A DNA stretch of 64,000 bases from the NCBI RefSeq assembly GCF_020166495.1, contig NZ_JAINZS010000002.1, positions 62,001-126,000 of the forward strand, in the 5' to 3' direction. Origin of the DNA: Robertkochia aurantiaca. GTDB lineage: Bacteria > Bacteroidota > Bacteroidia > Flavobacteriales > Flavobacteriaceae. Positions 16,002 to 26,129 of this stretch are shown in pieces. The notes below the pieces were generated by a model. The model did no database searches. It was given only the letters and a program-made list of their open reading frames with translations, and was not told the DNA's origin. Position 1 is the first letter of the stretch. Every line of letters starts with the position of its first letter. A program made the position numbers and the translations under genes.

Positions 16002-18812
16002 TTAAAACTTGATATTATAGGTGATCGAAGGAATGGGTACGGCAAAAATCGAGCTCTGTAATGCTTTTATTTCTCCATTCTCAGTTACAAAAAAGACCGA
16101 ATAGGGATTGTTCCTGCCAAGAACATTATACACTGAAATACTCCAAAAACTATGGGCCAACTTATTTTTTCGGTGATTCCCTTCGATATTAACTCCCAGG
16201 TCAAGCCTGTAAAAATCGGGTATCCGAAACTGGTTTCTATCGCTAAAGGCCACATAATCGGCATTATTAAACCGAAATGTCCCTACCGGATAAGTAACCG
16301 GCCTTCCGGTTTGGTAAACAAAATTTCCCGAAAAACTAAATCGCCTGGTAAGCCTGTAGTTGGCGATAATACTCAAGTCATGAGGTTTATCGAAATTGGA
16401 AGGAAAGTATTCCCCATCATTAATGCGTTCTTCACTGAATTCGCTGTCAAAACGATAAAAAGACCTGGAATAGGTATAACCGAACCAGCCGTTCAACCTG
16501 CCGGTATTTTTCTTCAGGAGAAATTCGACCCCATATGCTTTCCCCCTTCCCTGTAAGACCTGTGTTTCCACATTTTCATTCAGGAAGAGATTAGCACCCG
16601 TCTTAAAGTCCAGCACATTATCCATACGTTTGTAATACCCTTCCAGACTCAATTCATAGCGGTGATCACCAAATAATTTATAGATACCCAATGTGGCCTG
16701 ATACCCCGTCTGAGGTTTGATGTTAAGATCAGATAATTTCCATGTATCAATAGGTGATACCGTAGTGTTATTCGAAAGGGTGTGTATGAACTGAAAGGCA
16801 TTGTTAAAACCGGCCTTTACCGAAAAATCTTCATCCAGTAAGTACCGTACAGACAAGCGCACTTCCGGGCCACCATACGTTTTATAAAGATCCCCGCTAC
16901 CAAAACTCAGGGTATCAGCTACGGTGCCTTCGTTTGTCGGACTTCCCTCCTGGTATGTTCTTTGAGTCGAAGGCCCTGCAGCGGCGAAAAAAGCATATCG
17001 AAGACCCACCGACAGCTGAAGCCTGTCACTCAGATCAAACTCATCTCCTATAAAGAGTGCCCCCTCTATGGCTTGTTCCTTCTCGATCACGACCGGACTC
17101 ACCTCTGATTCCTCTCCTGCTGGCTCAATACTTCCCGGATTCACCGAGTAAAATTTCGTTGAGATACCATAGTCAACCCTATGAGATTTTCCCACCTGAG
17201 AAAAGAGCTTATAGACAAAAGAAGTCTCATCGATATCATAGTTCAGGTCAAAATCACTATTTCCCTCCCCGTCATAATCGATTCCGAACCGATACCCACT
17301 GTAAGTCAGGGAAAGGGTAGCAGCGGTATTTTCACTATATCTGTGATTCCATTTAAGGGTCGCCAGTCGGTTTGAATAGTTATAGAGGGAATCCTGTGTT
17401 ATACTAAAATCATCTTTGCTTAGATATGCAGTCGCCTGAATTTCATTGTTATCGTTCAATTTATGATGGTACTTAACAATGCCATCGTAAAAAGAGGCTT
17501 CACTGTTGTTGAGCGATTCATCATCCAGCGTACGTAATATCCAATCGGCATAGGCACCCCGGCCTCCTACCACCAAAGATGACTTTTCTTTAACAACAGG
17601 GATTTGAAGAGCGAGATTCGCGGTCACAGGTCCGATCGAAGCTTCCCCTTCAAATTCATTTGTATTCCCGTTTAAAGTTTGGATATCAAACACAGAAGAT
17701 AGCCGGCCTCCGAATTCAACAGGTATACTTGCTTTATAAATTTCTGCGCTTTCGGTGGTAAATGGATTCAGAGCCTGGAATATCCCGAAAAAATGAGTGG
17801 GGTTATATATCACAGCATTATCGAGCAACACAAGGTTCTGATCGGTTTTTCCTCCTCTCACGTTAAGACCCGTAGCACCTTCTCCGGCAGAAGAAATCCC
17901 GGGAAGAGCTTTTGCCAATTGAAGAATATCCCGTTCACCGAGCACCAGTGGAATATTCTTTGACTCCTCCAGCACGATTTTTTCTGATCCGGTGTCGGTA
18001 TTCTCAATAGTTCGAAGAGTTTTAGCTTCGACCACTACTTCTTCCAGTTCTTCTAATCCTTCTTTCATTTTCAGATCAAGGGTACCATCGTTATAAAGTA
18101 TAATTTCACGTTCCATTTCTTCCAGTCCCAGAGCCGAAACTAAAAGTACATGATAACCTGGGGGCAATTCCAGGGCGTAAACCCCTTCTTGATCTGTTAA
18201 AGTCGTTTTATTTGATCCCTGAACCCTTATAAGAAGATCAGGCACCGGTTTACCTGTAGACACATTCGTAGCCTTTCCACTCAAGGTGAAGACCGACCTG
18301 AACTGCCCGACCTCAGCCTTACCGATTCGAACTAACGAATATCTCGTTGAAGAATCGGTGCTGTTCTCTAACAGCACAGGGGGTGATCGATTGTACCCGG
18401 TATCAGCAAGCTGTGCAGACGGAATCAGGGTATCGCCTTGAACAAAAAAATTGTTGGGCAACTCGTCGTAAATAACAGCGTTCTGAAGAAGAATCACCCT
18501 TTTCTCATTTTCCAAAATATAATAATTGAGATCGGTCTCATTCAGGGCCTGGTCCAGAGCTTCCGTTAGGGTCACATTATAAAGGGTTAGCGTGTTCTTC
18601 TTATCGCCTATCCATGTTTCACTGAAAAAAAAATGATAACCTGATTGTTTTTCCAACTCCAGAATCACATCAAGGAGGGTGGAATCATCGAGATCGACAG
18701 TTAGTGAGGCAGGTTCCTGGGCATTTGAAACCATGAAGAAAAAAAGGCAAAAGATCAAAGATGAGCTAACGCGGGAGATCAAGAATACGCCAGAACCGAA
18801 ACGAGTTGGCAT
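16002..18812 (-). CDS. TonB-dependent outer-membrane receptor with STN domain
   Basis: A 936-residue receptor. A signal peptide (to about residue 31) is followed by an STN domain (33-110; SLTVDLDDSTLLDVILELEKQSGYHFFF). A carboxypeptidase-regulatory-like beta domain comes next (about 178-260; LSGKATNVSTGKPVPDLLIRVQG). The plug domain (about 285-390) includes GATGLNVRGGKTDQNLVLLD, and a 22-strand-type barrel follows to the C-terminal ITYNIKF. An STN domain often signals to a FecR/FecI pair, but none is in this window. It is the first gene of a three-gene operon and is divergent from an AraC-type regulator. The substrate cannot be told from sequence. Confidence 0.93.
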   Translation of the reverse strand: MPTRFGSGVFLISRVSSSLIFCLFFFMVSNAQEPASLTVDLDDSTLLDVILELEKQSGYHFFFSETWIGDKKNTLTLYNVTLTEALDQALNETDLNYYILENEKRVILLQNAVIYDELPNNFFVQGDTLIPSAQLADTGYNRSPPVLLENSTDSSTRYSLVRIGKAEVGQFRSVFTLSGKATNVSTGKPVPDLLIRVQGSNKTTLTDQEGVYALELPPGYHVLLVSALGLEEMEREIILYNDGTLDLKMKEGLEELEEVVVEAKTLRTIENTDTGSEKIVLEESKNIPLVLGERDILQLAKALPGISSAGEGATGLNVRGGKTDQNLVLLDNAVIYNPTHFFGIFQALNPFTTESAEIYKASIPVEFGGRLSSVFDIQTLNGNTNEFEGEASIGPVTANLALQIPVVKEKSSLVVGGRGAYADWILRTLDDESLNNSEASFYDGIVKYHHKLNDNNEIQATAYLSKDDFSITQDSLYNYSNRLATLKWNHRYSENTAATLSLTYSGYRFGIDYDGEGNSDFDLNYDIDETSFVYKLFSQVGKSHRVDYGISTKFYSVNPGSIEPAGEESEVSPVVIEKEQAIEGALFIGDEFDLSDRLQLSVGLRYAFFAAAGPSTQRTYQEGSPTNEGTVADTLSFGSGDLYKTYGGPEVRLSVRYLLDEDFSVKAGFNNAFQFIHTLSNNTTVSPIDTWKLSDLNIKPQTGYQATLGIYKLFGDHRYELSLEGYYKRMDNVLDFKTGANLFLNENVETQVLQGRGKAYGVEFLLKKNTGRLNGWFGYTYSRSFYRFDSEFSEERINDGEYFPSNFDKPHDLSIIANYRLTRRFSFSGNFVYQTGRPVTYPVGTFRFNNADYVAFSDRNQFRIPDFYRLDLGVNIEGNHRKNKLAHSFWSISVYNVLGRNNPYSVFFVTENGEIKALQSSIFAVPIPSITYNIKF

Positions 18813-18986
18813 GAATATCAGTTTAGAGAACAGAAAATTAGGACATTATCCAGTAAAAAAATGGCTTTTATAGGAAATATTTTAAAAAATTAGTCAATTT
18901 TTAATGATCGGTTCTTATTCAAAGCGCCGCAACACCGTCTTAATACCTCTGATTTTTCGATAATTTCATTGTATTTTTAACCCCCT

Positions 18987-20144
18987 ATGGATTTATACTA
19001 CTCCGGCAGCACCATACTTAGTGCCTTAATCATCTCAATTTGTATCATCCTTTCATTGTTTCTGATATGGGTCCCTTCAGACAATAAAGAAAGCAACCGG
19101 TTTTTGGCGGGGTTTCTTATAATTACGGCGGTTGATCTCAGCGTATTCATATATGATCAATTTATCTCTCTTCCTCCGGAGTGGGAAATGATTCGCATCC
19201 GCCTTTCCTCATTTAAAAACCCTTTGCTATTTCTGTATGTTTTATCTGTGATCTATTCAGATTTTCGACTGAAACGAAAACATTTGATTCACACCTTGCC
19301 CTTTTTGATTCCAATCCTGGTATTATTACCTGGTTTTTTTTTGGTCGATCATGAAACACGGCTTCAGTTCATTCAGAATTATGGTCAGCAAAAAGAAATA
19401 TTATTTATCCGGGTCTTTGCAAATGTTGTAACCCTCTGCTATTTAATCGCTATGTGGCTAAAGTTAAGGCGTTTTAATAAAATTATTCTTCAAAACAGCT
19501 CATCACAGAAATACCTGTTCACCTACAAGTGGTTAATTCAATTCGTTTTTGTGATCAGCCTCTTATGGCTGGTAACTCTTATTAAGGAGATCATGAAATT
19601 TGATGATAATATTGAAATTCTGAATCAATTCCGCATCCTGGTTTTGATCTCCGGAGCGATCTTTATCACCTGGTTCGTCCTAAAAGCGCTTCTAAGTCCT
19701 GAGCTGTTTCGCGGTTTTAGTTCTGAGTTGAGACCAATTGGTGAGCTCAAAAAAGAAACCCAAGACGAGAAGAAACCTGAGCTTCTTTCGGAAAAGGAAA
19801 AATCGCTTAAAAATCTTCGGGACTATATGATGCGTGAGGAGCCTTATTTGGATCCTTCACTGAGCGTAAAAGATCTCGCTTTACAATTAAATATGAGTTC
19901 CAGAGAATTATCTGTTTTGATCAACCAGGAGATGGGAATACACTTTTTTGACCTGGTTAATCAATACCGCATTGAGAAAGCCAAACAGATGCTTGCTGAT
20001 CCGAAGCATCAAAATACAACCATCCAGGAAATCTTCTTTGATGTTGGGTTTAATTCTAAAACACCCTTCAATACAGCCTTTAAAAAACATACGGGAACGA
20101 CCCCTACCCGGTTTCGTAAAGAATTGAATGATAGCGCCGTGTAA
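18987..20144 (+). CDS. Membrane-anchored AraC family transcriptional regulator
   Basis: A 385-residue protein with about seven N-terminal hydrophobic segments (residues 8-245). A linker is followed by a C-terminal AraC DNA-binding domain (about 275-380). The HTH region includes LSVKDLALQLNMSSRELSVLINQEMGIHFFDLVNQYRIEKAKQML and the second helix pair IFFDVGFNSKTPFNTAFKKHTGTTP. Such 7TM-AraC proteins are common in Flavobacteriia and presumably sense an envelope signal. It is divergent from the TonB receptor operon and 81 bp upstream of a serine hydrolase gene, either of which it might control. Confidence 0.9.
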   Translation: MDLYYSGSTILSALIISICIILSLFLIWVPSDNKESNRFLAGFLIITAVDLSVFIYDQFISLPPEWEMIRIRLSSFKNPLLFLYVLSVIYSDFRLKRKHLIHTLPFLIPILVLLPGFFLVDHETRLQFIQNYGQQKEILFIRVFANVVTLCYLIAMWLKLRRFNKIILQNSSSQKYLFTYKWLIQFVFVISLLWLVTLIKEIMKFDDNIEILNQFRILVLISGAIFITWFVLKALLSPELFRGFSSELRPIGELKKETQDEKKPELLSEKEKSLKNLRDYMMREEPYLDPSLSVKDLALQLNMSSRELSVLINQEMGIHFFDLVNQYRIEKAKQMLADPKHQNTTIQEIFFDVGFNSKTPFNTAFKKHTGTTPTRFRKELNDSAV

Positions 20145-20225
20145 AAAGGCGCACGCATAAATACAAAAGCAGTACTTCTTTTAGTAACGGCTTTTAGAAT
20201 TTTGTTTTCAAATAATAACATCGAT

Positions 20226-21719
20226 ATGGAAACAATTTTTAAAAACTTTATTGCCGTATTACTAATGCTCAATCTGGGGCTGACTTGTTTCGGACAGAAT
20301 TCAAACGGTGTTCCGGAACTAAAGAATGAAAAGGAAAAACTGGATTACTTTATCAAGCTTACTGATACCCTTCGAAAAAAAACAAACAACCCCGGGCTCG
20401 CCATGGCAATTTTCCATAAAGGAAAACTTATTTATAAAAAAGGGCACGGTTTCAGAAATCAGGAAAAGCAACTGCCGGTAACCACCTCCACCCTTTTCGA
20501 AATTGGTTCTCTCACCAAGGCGTTTACCGGAGTATTGGCAGCCCAGTTGGTTCAGAAAGGGAAAATACGATGGGATGATAAAATAATTGATCATTTTCCC
20601 GGGTTTCGTTTAGCCGATGTTTACGCTCAAAGGCATGCCACCATTTTAGATATGTTTACTCACAGGGTCGGACTGGCACAACATTATTATATTCAATACG
20701 GTCCTGATTTTACCATGAACGATATTCCTGGAATGCTCCCCCACCTAAGCTTCGATGGCTCTTTTCGGGAAAAATACCTTTACAATAATCTTATGTATAC
20801 CATGGCGGGAATCATCGAAGAGAAAATAGATGGCAGGTCCTGGAATACTATGGTGGAAGAAGATATCCTGAAGCCCCTGGGAATGCTTCAATCGTTCACA
20901 CGCTTCAAGGACTTTCAGGCTTATCCGAACAGAGCTATGAGCTATGAGCGAGATGGAACTACCCGTATACCTGAAACAAGTCTCGATGCTGTGGCTCCCG
21001 CGGGAAGCATCACCTCAACCATTGACGATATGAGTCTGTGGGTTCAAGCACTCCTGGGAATTACTGAAAACGATATGGTCTTATCTTCAGAAATTCTGGA
21101 TTTTATAACATCCCCTCACACTATTAAAAACAGTCGTGAAAGCATTTTCTATGGCATTGGCTGGGATATTGACACCAATCGCAAAACGATTGCACATGAT
21201 GGTCGAACCGGCGGTCAAAGTTCCCGAATCGTACTAATGCCCGAGGAAGAATTTGGCATCGTCATACTGTGCAATCAACAGACAGATTTACAGAATTTAT
21301 TAACGAGATATGCGGCTAATATTTTCGTCAGGGAAAAATATGAACGATTGACAGACTTTGAAGATTACATTGAAAAGAAATCAGCACCTGCAAAGAAAAA
21401 TAATTCCGTTTCAAACAAAACCATATCCGATCCCGGGATGCTAAGCAAATTAGCACAAATACAAGGAATGTATGAGCATCCTGCCTACGGTATTGTAGAG
21501 TTAAAGATGGAAAAGAAAAATTCTTTAGCCTTCGCCTACTACGATTTTAAGGGTACTGTATCTTACGATCGAGACACAGGCTTGAAGGCTCACACCCTTC
21601 ATTATACAGGAAAAGATACATTCCCGTTCGAGGTTGAGCATGGGCCCGATTCAAAAGTGAAGAGTATTACTGTACAAATCCCTTTTACCAAGCCTGTAAG
21701 GTTTAAGAGGGTCAATTAA
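20226..21719 (+). CDS. Secreted beta-lactamase-family serine hydrolase
   Basis: A 497-residue exported protein. The ATG at 20226 gives the signal peptide METIFKNFIAVLLMLNLGLTCFGQ; an alternative start at 20202 adds eight residues. The class C-like hydrolase domain (about 40-380) shows Ser-x-x-Lys in EIGSLTKAFTG, Tyr of YNNLMYTMAG and the HDGRTGG motif replacing KTG. A C-terminal DUF3471-like domain (about 410-495) follows. The family includes esterases, D-aminopeptidases and penicillin-binding-like enzymes; resistance to beta-lactams should not be assumed. It overlaps the TMEM175 gene by 4 bp, tail to tail. Confidence 0.9.
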   Translation: METIFKNFIAVLLMLNLGLTCFGQNSNGVPELKNEKEKLDYFIKLTDTLRKKTNNPGLAMAIFHKGKLIYKKGHGFRNQEKQLPVTTSTLFEIGSLTKAFTGVLAAQLVQKGKIRWDDKIIDHFPGFRLADVYAQRHATILDMFTHRVGLAQHYYIQYGPDFTMNDIPGMLPHLSFDGSFREKYLYNNLMYTMAGIIEEKIDGRSWNTMVEEDILKPLGMLQSFTRFKDFQAYPNRAMSYERDGTTRIPETSLDAVAPAGSITSTIDDMSLWVQALLGITENDMVLSSEILDFITSPHTIKNSRESIFYGIGWDIDTNRKTIAHDGRTGGQSSRIVLMPEEEFGIVILCNQQTDLQNLLTRYAANIFVREKYERLTDFEDYIEKKSAPAKKNNSVSNKTISDPGMLSKLAQIQGMYEHPAYGIVELKMEKKNSLAFAYYDFKGTVSYDRDTGLKAHTLHYTGKDTFPFEVEHGPDSKVKSITVQIPFTKPVRFKRVN

Positions 21720-22285
21720 TAAATTCCTTCCAAACGCCGATCAGGTATGAGCCACATGATGGCAACCAATATGAAACAACTGATAGCAATTCTGTTGTCA
21801 TAGAATGCCAAAGGAATGGAAATTATGTAAATGAAAATGGATATGTATTCTTTTTTACCATGATCAGCAATATTCTTCAGAGGAAATTGGTCGTCGTGAT
21901 ATTTGATAAGTTGAACCTCCAGAATCCGGTAGGCGATCGCTGCCATTAGTAGTATAAATCCATACAGGGCTATAGGGTCTGCCTGCCGGAAATTCTGACC
22001 CGCCCAACGGGTGGCAAAGGGTATCAGAGACAACCAAAAGAGCAAATGCAGATTGGCCCATAGAATAATACCGTTCACTTTCTGAGTGACCTGAAACAGG
22101 TGGTGATGGTTATTCCAGTAAATTCCGAGATAGATAAAACTCAATAAATAGCTCAGGAAGGTCGGAAAAACTTCCCGGAGATTCCACAGCTGTGTTTCAG
22201 CAGGTGGTTTTAATTCCAACACCATAATGGTGATCACAATTGCCAGAACGCCATCGCTGAACGCCTCAAGTCTTCCTGTTCTCAT
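21716..22285 (-). CDS. TMEM175-family potassium channel protein (DUF1211)
   Basis: A 189-residue protein with about five to six hydrophobic helices. It begins MRTGRLEAFSDGVLAIVITIMVLEL, which carries the RxxxFSDGVxAIxxT signature lining the pore in bacterial TMEM175 K+ channels. GIYWNNHHHLF is the second conserved block. It is 6 bp downstream of the pirin gene, probably in the same transcript. Confidence 0.9.
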   Translation of the reverse strand: MRTGRLEAFSDGVLAIVITIMVLELKPPAETQLWNLREVFPTFLSYLLSFIYLGIYWNNHHHLFQVTQKVNGIILWANLHLLFWLSLIPFATRWAGQNFRQADPIALYGFILLMAAIAYRILEVQLIKYHDDQFPLKNIADHGKKEYISIFIYIISIPLAFYDNRIAISCFILVAIMWLIPDRRLEGIY

Positions 22286-22291
22286 ATAGCG

Positions 22292-23161
22292 CTAATTTGG
22301 AAGAGGAACGAATTCGGTCTCCCCCGGTATTTTAGGAAACCTTTGCTCTTTCCAGTCATTCCGGGCCTTTTCGATGATTGCTTTATCTGATGCTACAAAA
22401 TTCCAGTGTATGTGCCTGTCTTCAGGAAAAGGTTCTCCTCCAAAAATATAGATCGTACTATTGTTTGCCAGGTCAAATTCGCATAACTGATGATCTTTGG
22501 CTACAAGAATTTGTTTGGGAGTATAGGTATTCCCTTCACTCTCGACAGCGCCTTCGAGTATATAGATGCCCGATTCACCAAAGAGCTCTTTGCTAAGATT
22601 CAGGGTACGCTTTTCCCTGTTCTTTATTTCGATCATAAAGAGTCTGCTGTGCACAGGTACAGGCGACCTTCGGTTGAAACACTCTCCGGCGATCAAACGG
22701 TAAGAGACTCCATCTTCCTCCCACGAAGGTATCTCCTCCTTTCCGATATGACAGAACGATGGCTCCATGGCCTCCTTTTCTTTTGGAAGCCCTACCCAGA
22801 TCTGCAATCCGTGTAGACTCTTTTCCTTATCCCGAAGTCGCTTTGGGGTACGTTCAGAATGCACCACCCCTTTTCCTGCAGTCATCCAGTTTACCGCGCC
22901 GGGATTTATTTCCACCTCGTTACCGAGGCTGTCCCGATGTAAAATACTTCCTTCAAAAAGGAAGGTGAGAGTTGAAAGTCCGATATGCGGATGCGGTGGT
23001 ACATCAAAATTCTCTTCTTTACCAAGCCTGGCTGGCCCCATATGGTCGATAAAAACGAACGGACCGATCATTCTTTTTTTACGGAAAGGCAACAACCTCC
23101 CTACCAGAAAATTACCGATATCTGCAGCCCTCTCGGGTACTATGATTTGAATGTTTGACAT
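22292..23161 (-). CDS. Pirin family cupin protein
   Basis: A 289-residue bicupin. The N-terminal domain holds the metal-binding set in VPPHPHIGLSTLTFLFEGSILHRDS and AGKGVVHSERTP (His, His, His, Glu). The C-terminal cupin is degenerate, with LEGAVESEGNTYTPKQILV. Bacterial pirins include quercetin 2,3-dioxygenases and redox-linked regulators; which applies here is unknown. The gene is followed after 6 bp by the TMEM175 gene. Confidence 0.92.
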   Translation of the reverse strand: MSNIQIIVPERAADIGNFLVGRLLPFRKKRMIGPFVFIDHMGPARLGKEENFDVPPHPHIGLSTLTFLFEGSILHRDSLGNEVEINPGAVNWMTAGKGVVHSERTPKRLRDKEKSLHGLQIWVGLPKEKEAMEPSFCHIGKEEIPSWEEDGVSYRLIAGECFNRRSPVPVHSRLFMIEIKNREKRTLNLSKELFGESGIYILEGAVESEGNTYTPKQILVAKDHQLCEFDLANNSTIYIFGGEPFPEDRHIHWNFVASDKAIIEKARNDWKEQRFPKIPGETEFVPLPN

Positions 23162-23441
23162 GATATGAAAATTTTGGTTCTCTTACATCCCACCCGTTGA
23201 AAAGGCATGCACGGTTACACAAAGGGAGAAATTCTTATTCTAAGATAATCGATTTATCTGTCTTGTCTAAGACTTTTTCATAATCCATTATACATGCTCA
23301 AACCGCAAAAGGAGATTGATATTTTAAATATTAAACCTGTCAATTGCCTTATATTCAATTAGTTAAATGAGGTTCGTTTATTCTTTAAGGTTCCTTCAAT
23401 TAGTTGTATCTTCTTTTTCATGTGAAATTTCATCCCCTCAT

Positions 23442-24518
23442 ATGGCAACGACCGAAGAAGAAATTCAGAAAATTTTAAACCATCCTGAACAGATCATTTC
23501 AAAATATAATCTGGTTTATCTGGATGAAGACAAACTGCTTATAAAACGCAAAAAATATGGTCGGGGTTTCACCTATATAAACCAGGGCAGGCGCATAAAA
23601 AACAAATCAGAGCGTCAAAGAATTAAGGACCTGGCTATTCCTCCCATGTGGCAAAAGGTAAGAATCAGTCCGATTGCCAATGGTCACCTCCAGGCTGTGG
23701 GCTTTGACGCTGAAACTCGCAAACAATACCTGTATCACCCGCAATGGACAATATTAAGAAATGCCACAAAGTTTTATAAAATGTACCCCTTTGGCAAAAA
23801 ACTGCCCCTTATCAGAGAGCAGGTCGACAAAGACCTTAATAAAAAGGGATGGCCTGAGGAAAAGGTGGTAGCCCTCGTTATTCGCCTGATGGAGGAGACC
23901 CATATCAGGATCGGTAATACGCAATATGAAAAAAAGAACGAAAGCTACGGGTTGACCACTCTGCGAAAAAGGCATATCGACATCTTTCAGAACAGCGTTA
24001 AAATTGAATTTACCGGAAAGAGCGGTAAAAAATTTCATATTAATATCGAAGATGAAAGATTAATCGAACTCATCAACCAATGTGAAGAAATTCCAGGCTG
24101 GACGCTTTTTAAATTTTATGATGAAGAGGGTACGAAAAGAAGCTTAAAAAGCAACCATGTGAATGATTATCTGCAATCTCTTTGCGGCAGTCTCTTCACT
24201 GCCAAGGATTTCAGAACCTGGTCGGCCTCTGTGACTTTCTGCAATTATCTGCTGGATCTTGATCCAACCGATGATCCGGACCGCAAAAAGAAAAATCTGC
24301 TTCAGGCATATGACGCTGCAGCGGAAGCTCTGGGGAACACCCGGGCGGTATGCCGTCAGTATTATGTTCATCCAAAAATTATAGACGTGTATTTGAACGA
24401 TACGTTCTATGAACATTTTGATCACAACGACAAGGCAGACGATAAAGCCTATTTATCACCCACGGAAGAGAAACTTATCGAATTGTATAAGGATTATGAA
24501 CCCAAGCTGGATGAGTAA
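23442..24518 (+). CDS. DNA topoisomerase IB (poxvirus/eukaryote type)
   Basis: A 358-residue protein starting MATTEEEIQKIL; the frame is open upstream to 23367, but that part looks non-coding. The N-terminal domain (GFTYINQGRRIKN; RIKDLAIPPMWQKVRISP) and catalytic domain (ETHIRIGN, FTGKSGKKFHINI, KDFRTWSASV, CRQYYVHPKIID) match bacterial topoisomerase IB. The catalytic Tyr is in the YYVHP block, and Arg residues lie in HIRIGN and FRTW. These ATP-independent enzymes relax supercoils of either sign. They are patchily distributed in bacteria, and the gene is probably an old acquisition. Confidence 0.93.
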   Translation: MATTEEEIQKILNHPEQIISKYNLVYLDEDKLLIKRKKYGRGFTYINQGRRIKNKSERQRIKDLAIPPMWQKVRISPIANGHLQAVGFDAETRKQYLYHPQWTILRNATKFYKMYPFGKKLPLIREQVDKDLNKKGWPEEKVVALVIRLMEETHIRIGNTQYEKKNESYGLTTLRKRHIDIFQNSVKIEFTGKSGKKFHINIEDERLIELINQCEEIPGWTLFKFYDEEGTKRSLKSNHVNDYLQSLCGSLFTAKDFRTWSASVTFCNYLLDLDPTDDPDRKKKNLLQAYDAAAEALGNTRAVCRQYYVHPKIIDVYLNDTFYEHFDHNDKADDKAYLSPTEEKLIELYKDYEPKLDE

Positions 24519-24547
24519 CATCAAAACATCTGAAACCGGCTCAAAAC

Positions 24548-25930
24548 CTATGAGAGCATGATGGCTTTGGTATTAACAAACTCATGCATTCCGAAGCCGC
24601 CGTGTTCTCTTCCGTAACCGGAATCCTTCACTCCTCCAAACGGCATATTGGGTTTGGCAAGACCAAAAGAGTTGATAAAGACCATTCCGGTGTCAAATCT
24701 CTCTTTAGCTAACCGTCGTGCTTTCTCCTCGTCTTTCGAAAATATGGCTCCTCCAAGACCATACCTGCTGGCATTGGCAATATTCAAGGCATCATCTGTA
24801 TCTTTCGCTTTAATAAGAGAAGCAACGGGTCCAAAAATCTCGTCGTCATAGGCAGGCTGCCCGGGTTCGAGATTTTCCAGGATCGTTGCCGGATAAAAAT
24901 AGCCCTTGCCATCAGGTTTCTCTCCTCCACAAAGCACTTTCGCCCCTTTGTTCACACTTTCCATGATTTGATCGTGTACCTGATCTCTTAGATCTTCTCT
25001 TGCCATTGGTCCGATATCCGAATCTTCTGATTTGGGATCACCATATTGTACAGCTTTCATATGCTCAACAAATTTGTCGCGAAATTCATCATACACTTCT
25101 TCTACCACTATAAATCGCTTTGCCGCAACACAGGTCTCCCCGTTATTATATACCCGTCCGTTGATACAGGTTTCCACGGCAAGGTCAATATCAGCATCCT
25201 TCAGTACGATATAAGCATCATTACTTCCCAGTTCCAAAACGGTTTTTTTCAAATGCTTTCCGGCATTTTCAGCAATAATTCTTCCTGCCTCGTCACTTCC
25301 TGTAAGGGTTACTCCGCGCACCAGATCATGCTCAATCACCTGATCACTCTGTTCATGTGAAATAATCAGAACTTTAAACAGGTTTTCGGGAAGGCCTGCT
25401 TCTCTGTAAATCTTCTCGAGCAACAGGGCACTGCCTGTAACATTCGAAGCATGCTTCAATAACACCCCATTTCCGGCCATTAGGTTTGCAATCGAATAAC
25501 GTATTGCCTGATAACACGGAAAATTCCAGGGCTGGATACCATAGATGACACCGATAGGACTGTAGGTGATATAACCTTTTCCTCCTTCAGCTAACTCTCG
25601 CTCTTCATCCTGTAAAACCTCAGGACCGTTCTTTGCCGTATACTCACAAATCGCCTGACAAAGCTCTATTTCCTGTTTCCCCTGTTCCAGTAATTTGCCC
25701 ATCTCCTCGGTCATAAGTTTTGAAAATTCTTCGGTATATTCACCGAGTTTTTCACCTATTTTAGAAATGATCCTGGCCCGGTCTTCTAACGGTTTCATTC
25801 TCCATTCCAGAAATGCTTCATGACAGTTTTTGATTATTTTGTTCATCGCTTCATCGCTGATGATATCATATTCCTTGATAACCTCTTCCGTTGCAGGATT
25901 AATGGTTTTAATTGACTTTTCTTCAGACAT
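24548..25930 (-). CDS. NAD(P)-dependent aldehyde dehydrogenase, succinate-semialdehyde type
   Basis: A 460-residue protein, the length of the short succinate-semialdehyde dehydrogenases (E. coli Sad type). It has the cofactor region GVIYGIQPWNFPCYQAIR and TLTGSDEAG, the general base Glu in KKTVLELGSNDAY and the nucleophile Cys267 in YNNGETCVAAKR. The C-terminal PNMPFGGVKDSGYGREHG is typical. It would oxidise succinate semialdehyde or a similar aldehyde to the acid in the cytoplasm. No GABA or related pathway gene is next to it, so the substrate is inferred from family only. Confidence 0.9.
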   Translation of the reverse strand: MSEEKSIKTINPATEEVIKEYDIISDEAMNKIIKNCHEAFLEWRMKPLEDRARIISKIGEKLGEYTEEFSKLMTEEMGKLLEQGKQEIELCQAICEYTAKNGPEVLQDEERELAEGGKGYITYSPIGVIYGIQPWNFPCYQAIRYSIANLMAGNGVLLKHASNVTGSALLLEKIYREAGLPENLFKVLIISHEQSDQVIEHDLVRGVTLTGSDEAGRIIAENAGKHLKKTVLELGSNDAYIVLKDADIDLAVETCINGRVYNNGETCVAAKRFIVVEEVYDEFRDKFVEHMKAVQYGDPKSEDSDIGPMAREDLRDQVHDQIMESVNKGAKVLCGGEKPDGKGYFYPATILENLEPGQPAYDDEIFGPVASLIKAKDTDDALNIANASRYGLGGAIFSKDEEKARRLAKERFDTGMVFINSFGLAKPNMPFGGVKDSGYGREHGGFGMHEFVNTKAIMLS

Positions 25931-26129
25931 AATTTTTCGTTTTGTTTTCTTAGAAGATAAGAACTATTCAAACCGATATTTGATAATAAGTAGTTAAAAT
26001 ACAGTGCTTTATGCTGTTTCAGGTCAAATATATCAGTCTACGATGTCAAAAGGAAAAGAGACGTCAGAACAATTGGGGAAGAAAAAATGACTGTTTTAAA
26101 ACTTCGGTTATGGAACAGCCTGCTTATAC

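Noticed and set aside
20226-21719. Beta-lactam resistance gene
   Set aside because: The SxxK/YNN/HDG pattern with a DUF3471-like tail is shared by many esterases and peptidases; there is no evidence for a true beta-lactamase.
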